Positions 1 through 12,162 of a stretch of DNA of 64,000 nucleotides are shown one piece after another. This DNA is from Amphimedon queenslandica. Taxonomy: Eukaryota; Porifera; Demospongiae; Haplosclerida; Niphatidae. Each line of letters opens with the position of its first letter. The stretch's first letter is position 1. Both the position numbers and the translations under genes were made by a program. The stretch covers positions 217,940 through 281,939 of the forward strand of contig NW_003546287.1 of NCBI RefSeq assembly GCF_000090795.2, read 5' to 3'. The notes beneath the pieces were generated by a model, which saw nothing but the letters and a program-made list of their open reading frames with translations, was not told the DNA's origin and made no database searches.

Positions 1-240
1 AGTATACAAAGAGGGTTAAATTTTGTTAATAAACTGGTTAGTTAATATTCATAATAATCAAATAGGTATAAAATTTCGTGGATTTGAATTGTAACACAAA
101 AATAACGAAAATTAAACCCCCACGAAAATTACCCCCCTTACGGTAAGCAATTACTAACCCATTGTATAAACCATGCCTTATTCAAATAAAATGGCATAAT
201 GAAGAAGTGCCACGATTTTATTATTATTATTGTCCTTAAG
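1..240. other. AT-rich flank, no gene seen
   Basis: No coding signal. Around 100-145 there is a C-run-rich motif (ACGAAAATTA followed by runs of C, then repeated) resembling the ends of short non-autonomous elements, but no partner end is visible inside the window. Confidence 0.4.
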
Positions 241-249
241 TTCAGGTTG

Positions 250-1650
250 TCACTGATATCTCTGGTCTAATTAAAGAGGCAGAAAGGCAGAGTGTGACTA
301 TATCTCATTTTGATAGCATTAAAACTCGGTTGGAGAGCATTATACAGGTAATGGAAGACAGAATAGATATGTCAGAGATGATGCGTTATTACAGCTCTAT
401 GAAAGGTGCATCACTGCTTTAAGGAAGTTGTCTACATCTTTATATCCTTGCACTTCTCTTCCAAGTAATACTCCTAGTATTATGAGGGATGTCTGGATGA
501 GCTGGAAGACTGAAAGTGCTCTTATGTGGAGCTGTATGAGCTACTGATGGAGGCAGGTTATAAATTGGAAGAAATTGCAGACACATTTGGAATTAGTAGG
601 ACAACATTATGACGTAGGCTGAAGGATAACCACATAAATGTTAAGAGATATTCAGATGTTTCGGATTCACTTTTGGATAATTTGATACATAGGTATCAAA
701 CGAGAAATCCTAATTGTGGAGAGGTTATGCTTTAGGGCTATTTGTGAAGCTTTGGGTAAGTATTCTTTGGTGGTGAATCAGAAATTCTATTAGTCCAGTG
801 GATCAATTATGGCAACGAACAAGGAGAAACCTTCAAGTTACACAAAGGAATTATTCTGTGCCTGTAGCCAATAGTTTGTGGCGCATTGTTGGACATCACA
901 GTCTAAAAAGATGGAGATTAATAATTCATGAAGGCATAGATGGCTTTTAAAATTGATTGTTTACCTCCAATGTTGAACAAACAACAAGTTTAGCACTGTC
1001 ATGTCAGAATTTTATAAAGCTACATCATTATGTGGTGTCCCATCTAGTGTAAGATCCGACAAAGGAGGGGAAAATATTCTTGTTTGCCATTACATGATAA
1101 CTGTTAGGGGAACCAATCGTTGTAGTCATTTTGCTGGTTCATTTTCAAGAAAACAAAGGATAGAAAGATTGTGGAGGGATGTGTTTAGGTGTGCTTCTTC
1201 GACTTACTATATGTTATTCTATTCTCTGGAAGATATGCGTGTCTTGAATCCAGATGATGATTTGGATTTATTTGCACTTGACTGTCTTTATTTGCCTCAT
1301 ACTAATCTCTCTGTAACAGAATTTACCAAATTATGGAATAAACGTCCTCTTCGTACTGAGAATAACTTGAGGCCTCATAAAACATGTTTAATAGTGTCAT
1401 TTGTGGTGATAATTCCAGTATTATTTTGAGCGAGATAGAGGATTACGGTGTTCATTGTGATGGACCTACTCATGAGGAGCAAGTGAACACAGTAATTGGG
1501 CCAGACACACTGGAGAGTATAGATGGCACAACTAATGAGAGGTTTTTAGCAATAATAAATAATTTGGATCTAATGTCACTATTGTTGACCCATACGTTGA
1601 TCTTATATATGGTAAGCAGTCACTTTTTGTACAAATTATTAATCATTTAA
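250..1650 (+). mobile_element. Integrase-core (rve-type) gene fossil
   Basis: A decayed protein-coding copy of the metazoan integrase-core family. Seen directly: a helix-turn-helix-like stretch near 545-700 (EEIADTFGISRTT, then RYQTRNPNCGE), and an integrase-like segment from about 790 to 1,400 with SLWRIVGHHSL, GVPSSVRSDKGGEN and RKQRIERLWRDVFRC. This order (HTH, then SLWHIDGHH-like, RSDxGGEN, RIERLWRDV) is known to me from integrase-like genes repeated in sponge, cnidarian and fish genomes. The acidic tail at 1,430-1,650 fits the C-terminus of the same family. The copy is broken, with several breaks, and looks old. Whether its source was a DNA transposon (Ginger-like) or an LTR/Polinton lineage cannot be told here; no terminal repeats were found. 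Confidence 0.7.
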
Positions 1651-1659
1651 TTTTCGCGG

Positions 1660-2340
1660 AAAAATGTGGACTATCGAAACAGCTAAGCAAATAATGATAA
1701 TTGTATGCAATCAAGGATGTGATTAATTATGAAAACTGTTAAATGGATGTCACATTGCTGCTATTTTTTGTTGATTATTTTTATTTTTGTTATTATCTTC
1801 ACTTTTTTAGTGTCAATATTATGATTGTACAGTAAAGGCAACAAAATAAACATCAAGACACAATGTCAAATTATGCTGGTACCATGTTGCTGCATTACAT
1901 GTCACTTAATTTGCTTAAAATTTCAATAAAAAATTTGAGGGAAAAAGGGCATGAAGCCATTCTTGTCTAGGGGACAAAGTGTCGTATCTAAGATTGTAAG
2001 AATGTCAAGAAAGAAAAACACATGCCATGTACATGCAAGATTGCTGAAAATAAGTGATTGAACCAAAAGAAAACAAAATAAGTATATGCACTAAACAGTT
2101 TATATTAAATAATCTTTATCCATTTGTTTTGCAATTGATAATCAATACAAAAAATGTAAAGTCAGTTGTTACCAAGTCAAAAGTCATTGAACAATGTTTA
2201 TTTCTTATTATTATTCATGAATAATGATGTCATAAATATTACTTGGAAAGCACAATGTATTATCATATGACATTGTATCAAAAATTCATAACAAAATTCT
2301 ATCCTATGAATGATACCTATAAGAAATAAGGTGTGCCATA
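1660..2340. other. Non-coding AT-rich spacer
   Basis: No ORF or repeat structure that I can support. A small palindromic patch (TTATTCATGAATAA) lies near 2,212. Confidence 0.4.
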
Positions 2341-2379
2341 ATAATCAAAAGGATACATCTCAATTTCCAGAAGGTTGTA

Positions 2380-4269
2380 AAGATTCTAAAGAAACATGAA
2401 TCAAGAGAATTTCATCAATTTTCTATGATACAGATGCGTGAGTTCTATAGGGTAATGACCAACCTGCAGCACAGTATTTGTAGTCATCTACAACAGGCTG
2501 TGACAGTTCCATTTAATAATTGAGACTATTGTGATTTGTAGACAACCGAATATCTCTCTCCGAGGTCATTGAGAGGCCTTACACAAGGTTGAGCATGCTG
2601 CATATGCACAACATGGTAATTGCTGGGCCTTACTACAATTTCGCATTCAAGCAGATGTTGTACTGAAGGATCACCTAGCACAATCGAGTTGAAATGCCAT
2701 GTACACTTCATTTCGTATTCAGAATCAGATTTTGGATTTTTCAGGTAGCACCATTGTTTTTAGAATAATGGAAAAACTGAAGAAAGCAACTTATTACACT
2801 GTAATGGCAGATGAAGTTACGGAGTGCTCAAACAAGGAACAGCTTAGTTTGGCGTTAATGTATGTCAATCCTGAAGATAACTTGATCTATGAGGACTTTG
2901 TTCCTTTCATTGAATGTGAGAGCAACATAACTGGAACTGCTCTTGCTGAAAAATCCTTACATTTCTTAATATAAATCGACTTAATCCACAGAAACTGCAT
3001 AGTGAAGCCTATGATGGTGCTGGTAACATGTCACACAGCCTAAAAGTTACTGCCGCTCATATTACCAGACTACCCACTTGCTTTGTATCTCCACTGAACA
3101 TATCACATTTTGAATCTAGTTGTTGTCAAATCTCTGGATAGGGCAAGTGTTAGAAATATGATTCATGTCGTTAATTGAGTTTCATTATTTTTTGGTGCAC
3201 ATGCAAAGAGGCAGACAAAGCTGGGACAAGCAATAGATGAATCTCAGCCAGAATCGAAGGTAATAAAGCTGAAGGATTCATGCTGTACCCGATGGGTAGA
3301 GAGAATTGATACTTTTGATTGCTTTAACAAAATATTGCCTAGTTTAGTTTCAGGCTTTGAATCTGCCTCTGCTGAAGGAACATGTTGTTGGCATTCTAAT
3401 TCTCTAACAGACTCTAGTACACTTTTTCTGGCTATTTGTACTACCGAATTTCTGAGTGCTCTTGTTATTACCAGTACAAGCTTGAATTATGTGATGGCAT
3501 TGACAAAGTACCTCCAGTCTGAAGCCAAGGATATTGTACAGGCTGTATCAGATATAAACAATGTTTTGCAGGTTTTTAAAGGTGTGAGAAAAAATGTAGA
3601 TCTCAATCATAATCAGTCGTTTGCTGAAGTGGAACCATTAGGTAAATCTATTGGTAAAGAGCTTTCATTACCACGAATATGTGGAAGACAGGCCTATCGC
3701 TCTGATGTTGCATCAAATACGCCAATGAAATACTATCAAAGGACAATCACAATTCCTCTATATTAGAAATGAGAAATAAATTTAGCAAGCACCAACAAAC
3801 TGCTGCCAATGAACTGCTCTTGGAACCATTAATCCTTGTCACGAGGTCACTAGCAGACCTTACAGCTGTACTCAATGAAGTTGGTTAGATGTACAGTGAT
3901 GACCTGTCCAATCCAATTAGCCTCACATGTGAGGTACACACTCGGTATTTAAAATGGATACAAGAAAAGCAGCATCATGGCAACCAATCTCCCTACATTT
4001 CTTTTTCATTCCCTACCTCATGCTACTACTCTCTTTTCAAACATAAAGGAGGTGTTATGTATGCACTGCAAGTCACTTCATGTTCAGCTGAGTGTTGTTT
4101 CAGTGGCTTGAAGCGAATTGAAGCAGCACTCAGGTCAACTACGGGCAATGAACATCTTACATCACTAGCATTACTTCACCTGCACAGAGATAATGAAGTG
4201 AACTTACCCCAAGTCATTCACGAGTTCGCTAGACTGTATCAAAGGAGAATGGAGCTACTTGCTAATTAG
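2380..4269 (+). pseudogene. hAT transposase relic (DUF4371/ZMYM1-like lineage)
   Basis: Three reading blocks in order match the DUF4371-type hAT transposases. The N-terminal block (2,650-2,974) carries FRIQADVVLKDHLAQS-like text and VMADEVTECSNKEQLSLAL, the characteristic ADExTDxSxKEQL motif. The middle (2,975-3,766) holds YDGAGNMS and CCTRWVERIDTFDCF, both hallmarks of this family. The C-terminal block (3,889-4,269) is the hAT dimerisation domain with SAECCFSGLKRIEAALRST, LALLHLHRD and a proper stop. The copy is dead: the frame changes near 2,975 and 3,330, stops interrupt 3,766-3,889, and the N-terminal BED/TTF zinc finger is not recognisable. No terminal inverted repeats or 8 bp duplication were located, so the limits are those of the coding trace only. 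Confidence 0.85.
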
Positions 4270-4329
4270 TAATGTTCAATGTGGTGAGTCACCAGTGATG
4301 GGGAGGGTGAAACTATTTAATTCATTCAC

Positions 4330-5430
4330 CATTTTATTGTTCAAATTTATGTGAAAGTGATGAATTTGCATGTTATTATTCATAAAAAAAGGTTTGTTGA
4401 AATTTTCAGTGAGCTTTCTGCACCGCATATTCCTATCCCCCATCTCTTCCCTGCAGTTCCTGTGTTCACTTCTGGGTCTTTAAATTTTTTTTGTCTCAAC
4501 TTTGTAGCTTCCTGCAGTCTATTACCACGAGTCCTATTATTTCAGGCAAGTATATTTCAAAAATTTTTACATGCTGTAAATTCTATGGAATTAATTTTTG
4601 CAAATGGAAGTAAAAATGACCATGCCTAACAATTTTAAAGAAGAAGGTGCACTATAAAACTATCCACGCAACGTCATAAAATTGCTTCTGCCCATCACCG
4701 TAGAAAAGGAGGTGCCTTGGGCACAATATGGCGGCCACATTTTAAAATAACAAAATGGCTCCCACATTGGCACTATTCTTTTCATGGCTAAATCACTAGC
4801 AAAAGGCATTTTAAAAACATTAAAATTAGTAAAAGCGAGAGAGTTAACCTACAAGCACGGTAGCAAGCATGGCAAGAATTGAAATAGTACAAGTGACTTG
4901 AAGTCAATTTTTTACATTATTATATTGGCAGCAGCCTATATGTAGGATTGACGTTGATTTTTCAAACTGGCACCCACTTTATGATTTTCAAACTCTCATA
5001 ACTTTTTATCTTATGTTGTACAGCCTTATAAATGGCATAGATGAGATCTCATTCACTGAGCGATTCTCCTGGTACCTTTAAAGTAGACTGCACTGTAGCG
5101 GGAGCATTTCTAGACAATAGGCCCACATTCAAAATTCTGCAAAATTCTTCAAATTTTTTCTTCTTTTATCTTCTATCAACACGAAAATATTTTAAGCCAG
5201 ACAACTGCTCAAGTTGGCTTTTACATCATTCCTTTGTGCTTGGGTCCAGAACTGGGCATGTGGCTTCAAAAGAAGCAAGAACAGAGAACAATGGAAGACA
5301 AATTCCAGCTGCAGCACCGCGTGGGTTTGTGGTTTGATGCCATGTTAACTTATGCACACGTGATCAGCATGAATATGATTAACCTAACCACATAATTATA
5401 ACAAATTTTTTTTATTTTAATAAAAAAGAA
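4330..5430. other. Non-coding stretch
   Basis: Open frames here (for example 4,351-4,629 and 5,041-5,337) are low-complexity and resemble nothing I know. A patch with ATGGCGGCCAC and AAAATGGCTCCC at 4,727-4,765 is the only base-composition change. Confidence 0.4.
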
Positions 5431-5437
5431 TGGGAAC

Positions 5438-5753
5438 AAGTAAATAAAAAACATTAAAAATTGAAAAGTAGTAGGATTAAATTGGAAAAAAGTAAAAAGA
5501 CAAGAGGGTACTTAGGTACTTACAAAGTGGAGTGACAACAAATCCTACGCCACAGCATGAAAGATATGGCTTCATAGTTATCATGTAGTAGCTTGTGTGG
5601 ATAATTACAATGCTTTTGGGTAATATTCTTCATGCAGTGGTGTAGGATTTGTTATCACACCACTTTGTAAGTACCTAAGTACCCTCTTGTCTTTTTTACT
5701 TTTTTCAAATTTAAGTCTCCTACTTTTCCATTTTCCATGTTTTTTATTTACTT
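5438..5753. mobile_element. Palindromic foldback MITE, copy A
   Basis: Two arms of about 130 bp (5,438-5,567 and 5,622-5,753) are reverse complements with few mismatches: AAGTAAATAAAAAACAT at the left matches ATGTTTTTTATTTACTT at the right. The inner block GTACTTAGGTACTTACAAAG pairs with CTTTGTAAGTACCTAAGTAC. The loop is about 55 bp. No coding capacity. The arms contain the GTAGGATT motif that recurs in the other palindromes at 20.1, 21.7 and 44.8 kb, so it is treated as the same broad family. No clean target duplication was seen. Confidence 0.85.
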
Positions 5754-5778
5754 TCAAATATTTATATTGTATATTCAG

Positions 5779-5941
5779 AAAATCAGTCAACAGCCTAACA
5801 AACACTGTCAATAATGCTGTCAGGCAGATTCTTAGTAATAGTGGCAAACGAATAGCCTTCATTAAAGCAGCCCATGAACTGCCAACACTGGGACCAGAAG
5901 GCCTTGCCGACTACCAATTATTAGCCACCCTCATCAAGTAG
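5779..5941 (+). CDS. Unrecognised exon-like ORF
   Basis: The open frame after the acceptor-like ATATTCAG reads as ordinary protein (for example QILSNSGKRIAFIKAAHELP and LGPEGLADYQLLATLIK) and ends with TAG at 5,941. It begins right after palindromic MITE copy A. Family not recognised. It could be the last exon of a decayed gene whose upstream part was displaced by the MITE. Confidence 0.35.
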
Positions 5942-5949
5942 AAGTGGAC

Positions 5950-7260
5950 ACAGCAAAAGACCCCAACTTGGTCCTCAATCAGATCCTAGTGCTGGTACCC
6001 ATTGCAACATTCAATGATCCACAGGAAGTTGTAAATACAAAAATTACATTATTCTATATTATTAAACATATACAATAACACAGTTGAATGGCTATGGGGA
6101 TGGTGAGAAGCTTCCTGTAATTGTGTACATCTTCCCAACTGCACCAAGTAATAGCAGTCAAAATAAGGCAGTACTGTGATGGTGCGTTATACCAGCAAAA
6201 GTATATGTTAGTACAAGCTTAAAAAATATTACTGCCAATTAATGTATGATTACTTTACTTTACATATTATACTTTCTTCTGTATCTACTACATGATAAAT
6301 TTGAGTAACGGTTACAGGACTCAACTATCATTGAATTGAAATTCAGCACAAATCACATGACATATACTGTAATAATAACAGTAAAAATAATAAATAAATA
6401 TAATTTTGATAATTGTTATAATAAATAATAATAATAATAATAATAAATGACACCTGTCTGTAATTGATCACCCTTCGGTCAACCATGTGACACTATCACC
6501 AATATGTGTGTCAAAATAGCCGATCCTACATCTAGCACAAAATGGCTGCTCTTTGTCCCCATGACCCATACCTTATTTTATAAATTAACACTAATTTAAA
6601 ATACATGATAACTTGAAGTATTGAGCATAACTAGTATCATGTGATAGAGCCTCTAAACAATCCTTTTTCCTGACTAAATCAGCAAGTACGTGAGACAGCA
6701 TTTCCAGTGCCTTCATTTAGTGACTAAAGACCCCTGAACTTGATCAAACCTAATTAATACTGGTCCTTGTCTTCTTTGAGAGTAAAATGTAACTCATTTT
6801 GGTACTAAAACCCCTCTCAGCCAGCATTTTTCATCAAAGAAGCAACATCATCTGAAGCAGACATTTTTACAGGTAAAGAAATGGAAGCCACAATGCCCAG
6901 GGCACTGCCATTTATACCGCACCTTCTCATTCAAGCCCCCATATGCATACACTGAATGACTACACCCAACACTTAAACCCCATGAAACAGCCACGCCCAA
7001 TAATTTTAATTTCTTACACAAAACAAAGGGTAGTAGTGTGGTATGCCTGGAGAAGCTACATGCGAATCTTGTGTTATAGGTTACAATGTACATTTAAGGG
7101 AAACTTTAGTAACAAAGCCAGAGTTTGGAAATTCACATGACCCATATGCATTGTTGGTCACTGGTCAAGGAATATTGTGACACTTAGTCATCTATTTCTG
7201 CATTGACAAGGAACCATTATTGTTAAAACTACTAGCAAAGGGAGACATTCTGCTGATCTA
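5950..7260. other. Non-coding stretch with an AAT microsatellite
   Basis: No gene recognised. An (AAT)n run sits at about 6,421-6,447. Short open frames on both strands at 6,848-7,140 overlap each other and show no family motif. Confidence 0.4.
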
Positions 7261-7289
7261 CCTCAAGGTGGTTTGGTATTGCCATGCTA

Positions 7290-8147
7290 AATAAATTCTG
7301 ATGGAGACACTAAAGATATACTGAAAGTTAAAAAGTTATATGCTGCTCCAACTCCACCAGTAGAACTTTCAGAGGAACAGGAAAAAGATAAAACTTTCAG
7401 TAAAAAGCTATTTATTGCATCATCCCCACGGTCAGTTACAGGAAAGCCAGCAATGAAATGAGCAAAGTTTGATCTCACCCTTTCGGACTAAGCAGAAGAT
7501 GCTAATAATGAAAGCAACAGCAATGTGTGGTATAAATTGGATGGAATTTACTTGGTACATAGTGATGAGCAAGTTGTAGCAAAACTGAATGATCGGTATA
7601 TTAACTTGCTCAGCGTATATTGCATAATGAGTTGCAGGGTTTCGACATACACTTGTACAAAAGAGGAGACCTTTTGCTTTAATGCATTGTTGCTTACAGA
7701 TTATTCATGACAGGAATGACTATTGACTTGTTGCATCCAATATTGGTTGTGGTGATAATAATATTCAAGTTTGTAATTGTGTATATAGTTCAGTGACTCC
7801 AGAAACAAGAGAGGTCATATAAAAATCTATTTAATAATTCTGTTAACATCTCAATTGAGATCATTGATATAGTAAACACAGAGTTGCAACAGTATGCTGG
7901 CTATAATGCTATTGCTATAGCAACAAACCTTGTGGCTAGTGTTAGGACACATTGTTTTCAAGAGCAGCAGATGGGGAGCCACCTCTTAGCTTTCTACCAA
8001 AACAAAAAAATATGCTTCCTTTTCCATGAGCAATTAATGCAAAATCAATCAACTATTGTCAAATTAATCATGTTGAGTGATGTCATTAATAACAAGAATA
8101 ATTTATTATTGTTAAACAATCAAATATTGTCAAAAATCAAGAAATAA
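7290..8147 (+). pseudogene. Ulp1/C48-like cysteine protease gene, decayed
   Basis: Blocks in order match a C48/Ulp1-like protease family common in invertebrate repeat genes. They are: SDEQVVAKLNDRYIN (7,567-7,611; family form LNDxHINFAQ); ASNIGCGDNNIQVCNCVYSS (about 7,736-7,795; family form VASTIGCxNxxVQVYDSxYS, the segment after the catalytic His); and AGYNAIAIATNLV (about 7,899-7,937; family form DCGLFAIAxAT around the catalytic Cys). A Ser/Lys-rich lead (7,300-7,460) precedes them. The copy is broken in several places. Such proteases travel with more than one class of mobile element, and nothing adjacent shows which. Confidence 0.55.
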
Positions 8148-8269
8148 TTAATGTGACTTACTTCAATAATTTATTATATTATTTGTTTAAAACCATTTAT
8201 AACAATATTTGATCATACTCATACAATGCAATTAACCATTTTTCTCCAGGATAACTTTAACACCATTTC

Positions 8270-9330
8270 TGCTGCCCTATTTAGAAACTTTTTGGAATAC
8301 CAATGCTGAAATTTGCTATGGATAATGTCCGTTTCTACTGAAATATCAAGGGGTTGCAGCTGGTCTGTTCAGTTGGCAGGAACGATGGCTAATTGTAATA
8401 AATTTTTATCAAGCATGGTCAAGTACATTCATCAAGCATTCATTAGTACACTGTCCATCAAATCTGAGGAATATAACAAGTGCAGGATGGTTTTCAGGTA
8501 AATAAATCAGTTTAATGTAACCCTTTGTTCTCCAATGATTCTCTGTGTGGTTGACACGCCAAATATCTGGAAACTTCACATGGGGCAACCACTTCTTTAT
8601 CTTTCCAGCATACAACTTCTGGTGGAAGAAATTTTCCAGATTTAGTTCCAGCTAAAACAACAGTAATTTGCCATTTATCATTTAAACCAGCTATTGCTAC
8701 ACTTGAGGAACCTTCTTTTGCTTAAGTCCAGTTACCAACTAGAATGTAATTAAGGCCTGTGTGGTCCCAATTGATTAGTAAATCTGGAAGAATTTCCTCC
8801 AATTCAGTGATGGTCTGAAGATCAAAAGAAGTTGTTCTTTACATGCATTCAACTCAGCGACCCTAACTTTAGATTTAGTATTCACTCTTCTTTTAACATA
8901 GCCAATGCAACGTAGAAAACTTTTAGTCCATGACTTATTACATTATATATGCCCTCCATTTTCTTGTAACAAATTTGCATTATATTTTTTAACAGTTTCT
9001 TTGGCCCCAATTCTCTTAATTGCCAAATTAATTACACCTCCATTCTCTCTCAATGCAGTATGTAACTTAGCACTTGAGCATTTAATTCTTTCCCCAAATG
9101 TAGAGAAGGTCCCCTCCTCTCACTGCTTAACTTGGTTATGTCATATCAGAAAGCTTCCTTTTTTGTCCCAAATCCCTACTATAATTATTGCTCCATGTAT
9201 GCACTGTGCTCTCCTTCAAAGGATGGTCACTAAACTGATCCTTGGAAAACCTAACAGTGCTTGTTACACCAATTTCGGCAGCTCTTTTTCCTATCTTTAC
9301 TTTCTTTTTCTCTGTACATACCATAAGGCA
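8270..9330 (-). pseudogene. pogo/Tigger-like DDE transposase relic
   Basis: Read on the minus strand the order is: KIGKRAAEIGVTSTVRFSK and PLKESTVHTWSNNY (9,300-9,150; N-terminal DNA-binding part); LLINWDHTGLNYI (about 8,770, first catalytic Asp of the NWDxTG type); IAGLNDKWQITVVLAGTKSG (about 8,680-8,630); then PDIWRVNHTENHW and NHPALVIFLRFDGQCTNECL (8,560-8,420, second Asp region). The trace ends with VPANxTDQLQPLDISV-like text at 8,380-8,330, the classic pogo DDE_1 ending. The copy has at least five frame changes or stops, and the stretch 8,880-9,130 is degraded. Distinct lineage from the two Tigger relics at 23 and 43 kb. No terminal repeats identified. Confidence 0.8.
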
Positions 9331-9559
9331 ACTTACTTCAAGGTCTATAGATTTAGCAAATACTGAATTAGATTTTGCAACACTATCCTGAATTTACGTT
9401 TTCAAAACTCATTCCACACACCTACAATAAAAATTACACCATAGGCCTTATTAATTAATTCAACCCATATCCTAATAAGTGACACTGCATGTGTATACTC
9501 TGACAGAAAAACTAGCAAGTAATGACTGTAGAGAAATTCTGTCTTGAATTGATTGTGAG

Positions 9560-9870
9560 GAATTTTCATGTATATAACAGCGTTTGGGATCCAGTTGTTG
9601 GCAAGGTGCTTTGTCTGTAATGAAGACTATGGAAATATTGATGACCCCTATGTTGCAAGTTATTTGTGACCAGCAAACTGTAGGACATGTGCCCCAAAGT
9701 ATGTCATCGTTAGGCCAATTCTTTTTTAAAAATGAAAATATTTACTATCAAGTAACTAATAGGAGACGACGGTGTGTGGATTGATATCAAGGAGACTTAG
9801 AAGTGCTGTGTACCGAAAAATTTTTTGCCCGTACTCAAGATGTCTTGAAATTCAAGAAGATAGTACTATA
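9560..9870 (+). pseudogene. VW(D/E)P-type small domain fragment
   Basis: The frames contain VYNSVWDPVVGK, then NEDYGNIDDPYVASY, then VTNRRRRCVD followed by YQGDLEVLC. I recall this order (VYxSVWxPxxGE, GNxxDPxAVAV, CRVTGxRRYS, QGGLExPC) from repeated uncharacterised fish and coral genes with a HIRAN-like small beta domain. At least two frame changes separate the blocks. No neighbouring partner domain is visible. Confidence 0.5.
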
Positions 9871-10039
9871 AGCACCTTCAAAGTACATTAAACCTCCTCA
9901 TAAAAAAGAAGGTAGTGGAAGTGATAGTTGATAAATAAGTACAAAATGATCCCCAATGGCTGAAATTTTGAGGATACCTGCTGATGGAGTCAGACAGCAA
10001 GGCTCTTATCTCTACACACAAAAAACTGGTGTATTATAG

Positions 10040-10190
10040 CACACATTTATATGTTAAATGGATGTCCCAGATTTTAGCACCTTACACGTGTTATATCAAC
10101 ACATCGATTTGGTGTGTCAAATTTATACACTTAAGCATGTTATATTTAACACACTGCACTGTGTTTTTAAACAATATTCCAATATGGGTG
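10040..10190. repeat. Cluster of GTGTT / AACAC inverted motifs
   Basis: Within about 150 bp the motifs ACGTGTTATATCAACACA, GGTGTGTCAAATTTATACAC and TGTTATATTTAACACA follow one another, each nearly self-complementary. It looks like a small array or the end of a short element. No partner copy found in the window. Confidence 0.35.
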
Positions 10191-10626
10191 TGTTCCAGTG
10201 TCTATGATACATGGTTCTATGGTTCTATTAATTGTTTTTTCCTGGTCAGCTGCATTCTTTAAAGTATTAATAAATGCCTTGTATCTGGCTGGTTTCTTTC
10301 TTGCAGGATCGTTATTTTACAGAAGATGCTCTTGGATGAATTTCAGCAAGGAAGATGCAGGTATGGACTTGGGGTTGTTGACATAATATATGTAATACGT
10401 AGCCAGGAGTGATACAAGACCTTCAAAGACAGGGAAGTTAGTGACTTCAAAAATGTTTTTTTTCAGCTACTATAAAGCCTTGTGTGATAGCACTACTAGC
10501 GTCTCTTTAAAAAGAACAAGTCGTGGTTTATGGAAGGTGCTATCAACAATGACTGTGTCAATATCAATGGAATTTTATAAAGGCACATGTAAGTAAAACA
10601 AGTGACAGTCTTTTACAATTTGTGTA

Positions 10627-12146
10627 TTATACCCTATAATTTTGAAATATCCCTTGCTGTTTGTATATTGGCCCAATACGAAAATTTTCTTCTAGAATTA
10701 GAAGAACAGCTGGCGAAGATGGCAATGTCGACTCACGTGTTGTGCTCATGATGATTGGTAATTTTTTTTCCCAATTTGTTTTCATCAAATCTATTTTCCT
10801 CTCACCAACCATCATTTCAAACTCAGTGCACACCTGGATATAAAGAAATCCTTAAATAAAAAAGGAACACACACTGTACATGTACATACCCATATTTTCT
10901 TCCAAAGAAAGGGCATTTTTCAAGGATTTCTCTTAACCGAATGAGGCATGACGAAATATCTACTCAATGGGCATCAAAGGTAAGCTTCATTAACTTGTGC
11001 ATGACAGCATTGTTGACATTTTTCTTCTTATATTCTAACACTAGGCACTCGTGATTTCTCTAATACGAAACTTTGTCAACTACATTTTGTGTCGCCTCCT
11101 AAAACAGTTGAAGTATGATTAGTGAATTAACCTTTGATGGTTCACTGTTAGGTATGTTTGGAGATGCAATTGTTACTAATCCTGTTTGTATGGAATCTGA
11201 ATTTTGACATAAATTTCCAAATCTCTGGAAAGGATATTTTTTAACAGATATCTATTGACATACAAAATAGTAACTATATACATGTACTAATTATAATTAC
11301 CCAATATTCCCCATTAGGTGCATGAAGATCTTTAAGATTGGGGTATTTCTCACAAAGTGCCAGTGACATGTCCTAGTATTCAGCTGGCTTTGGTACTGGA
11401 CCAATCCCATAACAGAAAGACACTTTCTCTAAACATTCTGAGTTCGTCAGTCCCAACCAGTTTATTTTCTGTCAGAGCCATATAAACTGTTTTGGAGAAA
11501 ACTGTAAGTAAGGGGCATGGAATAGGAAGTCTCTTTTATCAACATTGCTAGACAACTTGATTCGTTTTGGTTTTTGTTTCGTTAGATAATGCGCATTTGA
11601 TAAAGCTTTGAGATGATATTGCTTCTATAAATTTTAAATAATTACAATCAGTCACTATTATAATATTAACAAATTATATACCTTCAAGTTCATAAATTTC
11701 TCCATTTATTTCAAAAAAATTAGATGTAATACCCGTAACAAGTAATAGCTCTGATTCTAATGTGCTCTGTAATGCATTGATTGACATGTCCTCTGAATCA
11801 AAGGATAACGGATTGTTAGCTTCCTACAATGATGGTAGATTATGACATTCTCATGTTCTTGAACTACTTAATTTTCATTCTCAGGGCAATTTGTGGTACA
11901 AAATGTTGAAACTCATCTAAATCAGCAACCAAGGATAGCAGAGATTGACCATCAATATAGTTTTCTATTATAGTTAAGCATAATATATACATTACTGTAA
12001 ATTATTATCATTACAATGAGTGTTATGTTACAAAACAATGTGTAAATGACCGCATCCGTACGTCCTCTCCTTTTCAGCGCTTTGCTTATGTCTTCCACTG
12101 TAGCAGCAAAGATATTCATAGTAATGACAGAGCTTGAAATTTTCAT
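10627..12146 (-). pseudogene. SAM-domain (SAMD3-like) multi-exon gene
   Basis: Exon 1 (ATG at 12,146 or 12,119) reads VEDISKALKRRGRTDAVIYT and ends at a GTAACA donor. Exon 2 starts after CTATAATAG at 11,964 and reads NYIDGQSLLSLVADLDEF, then VPQIALRMKI. Joined, these form a full SAM domain (family form IDGxSLLxLxxDDLKEL). Exon 3 (11,823-11,682, TAG acceptor and GTATAT donor) is acidic. Further blocks carry YGIGPVPKPAEY and LALCEKYPNLKD (11,420-11,310) and MMVGERKIDLMKTNWEKKLP (10,815-10,755), as in SAMD3-like uncharacterised genes. A stop interrupts the block at 11,370, so this copy is probably decayed. It is divergent from the C2H2 gene, with about 16 bp between start codons. Confidence 0.6.
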
Positions 12147-12162
12147 AGTCTGATGAGTGATA

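Noticed and set aside
9136-9324. Independent small basic protein
   Set aside because: It is the N-terminal block of the minus-strand pogo-like transposase relic.
10040-10190. Hormone-response-like or binding-site array from the GTGTT/AACAC motifs
   Set aside because: Spacing is irregular and no gene start is nearby; listed only as a repeat.
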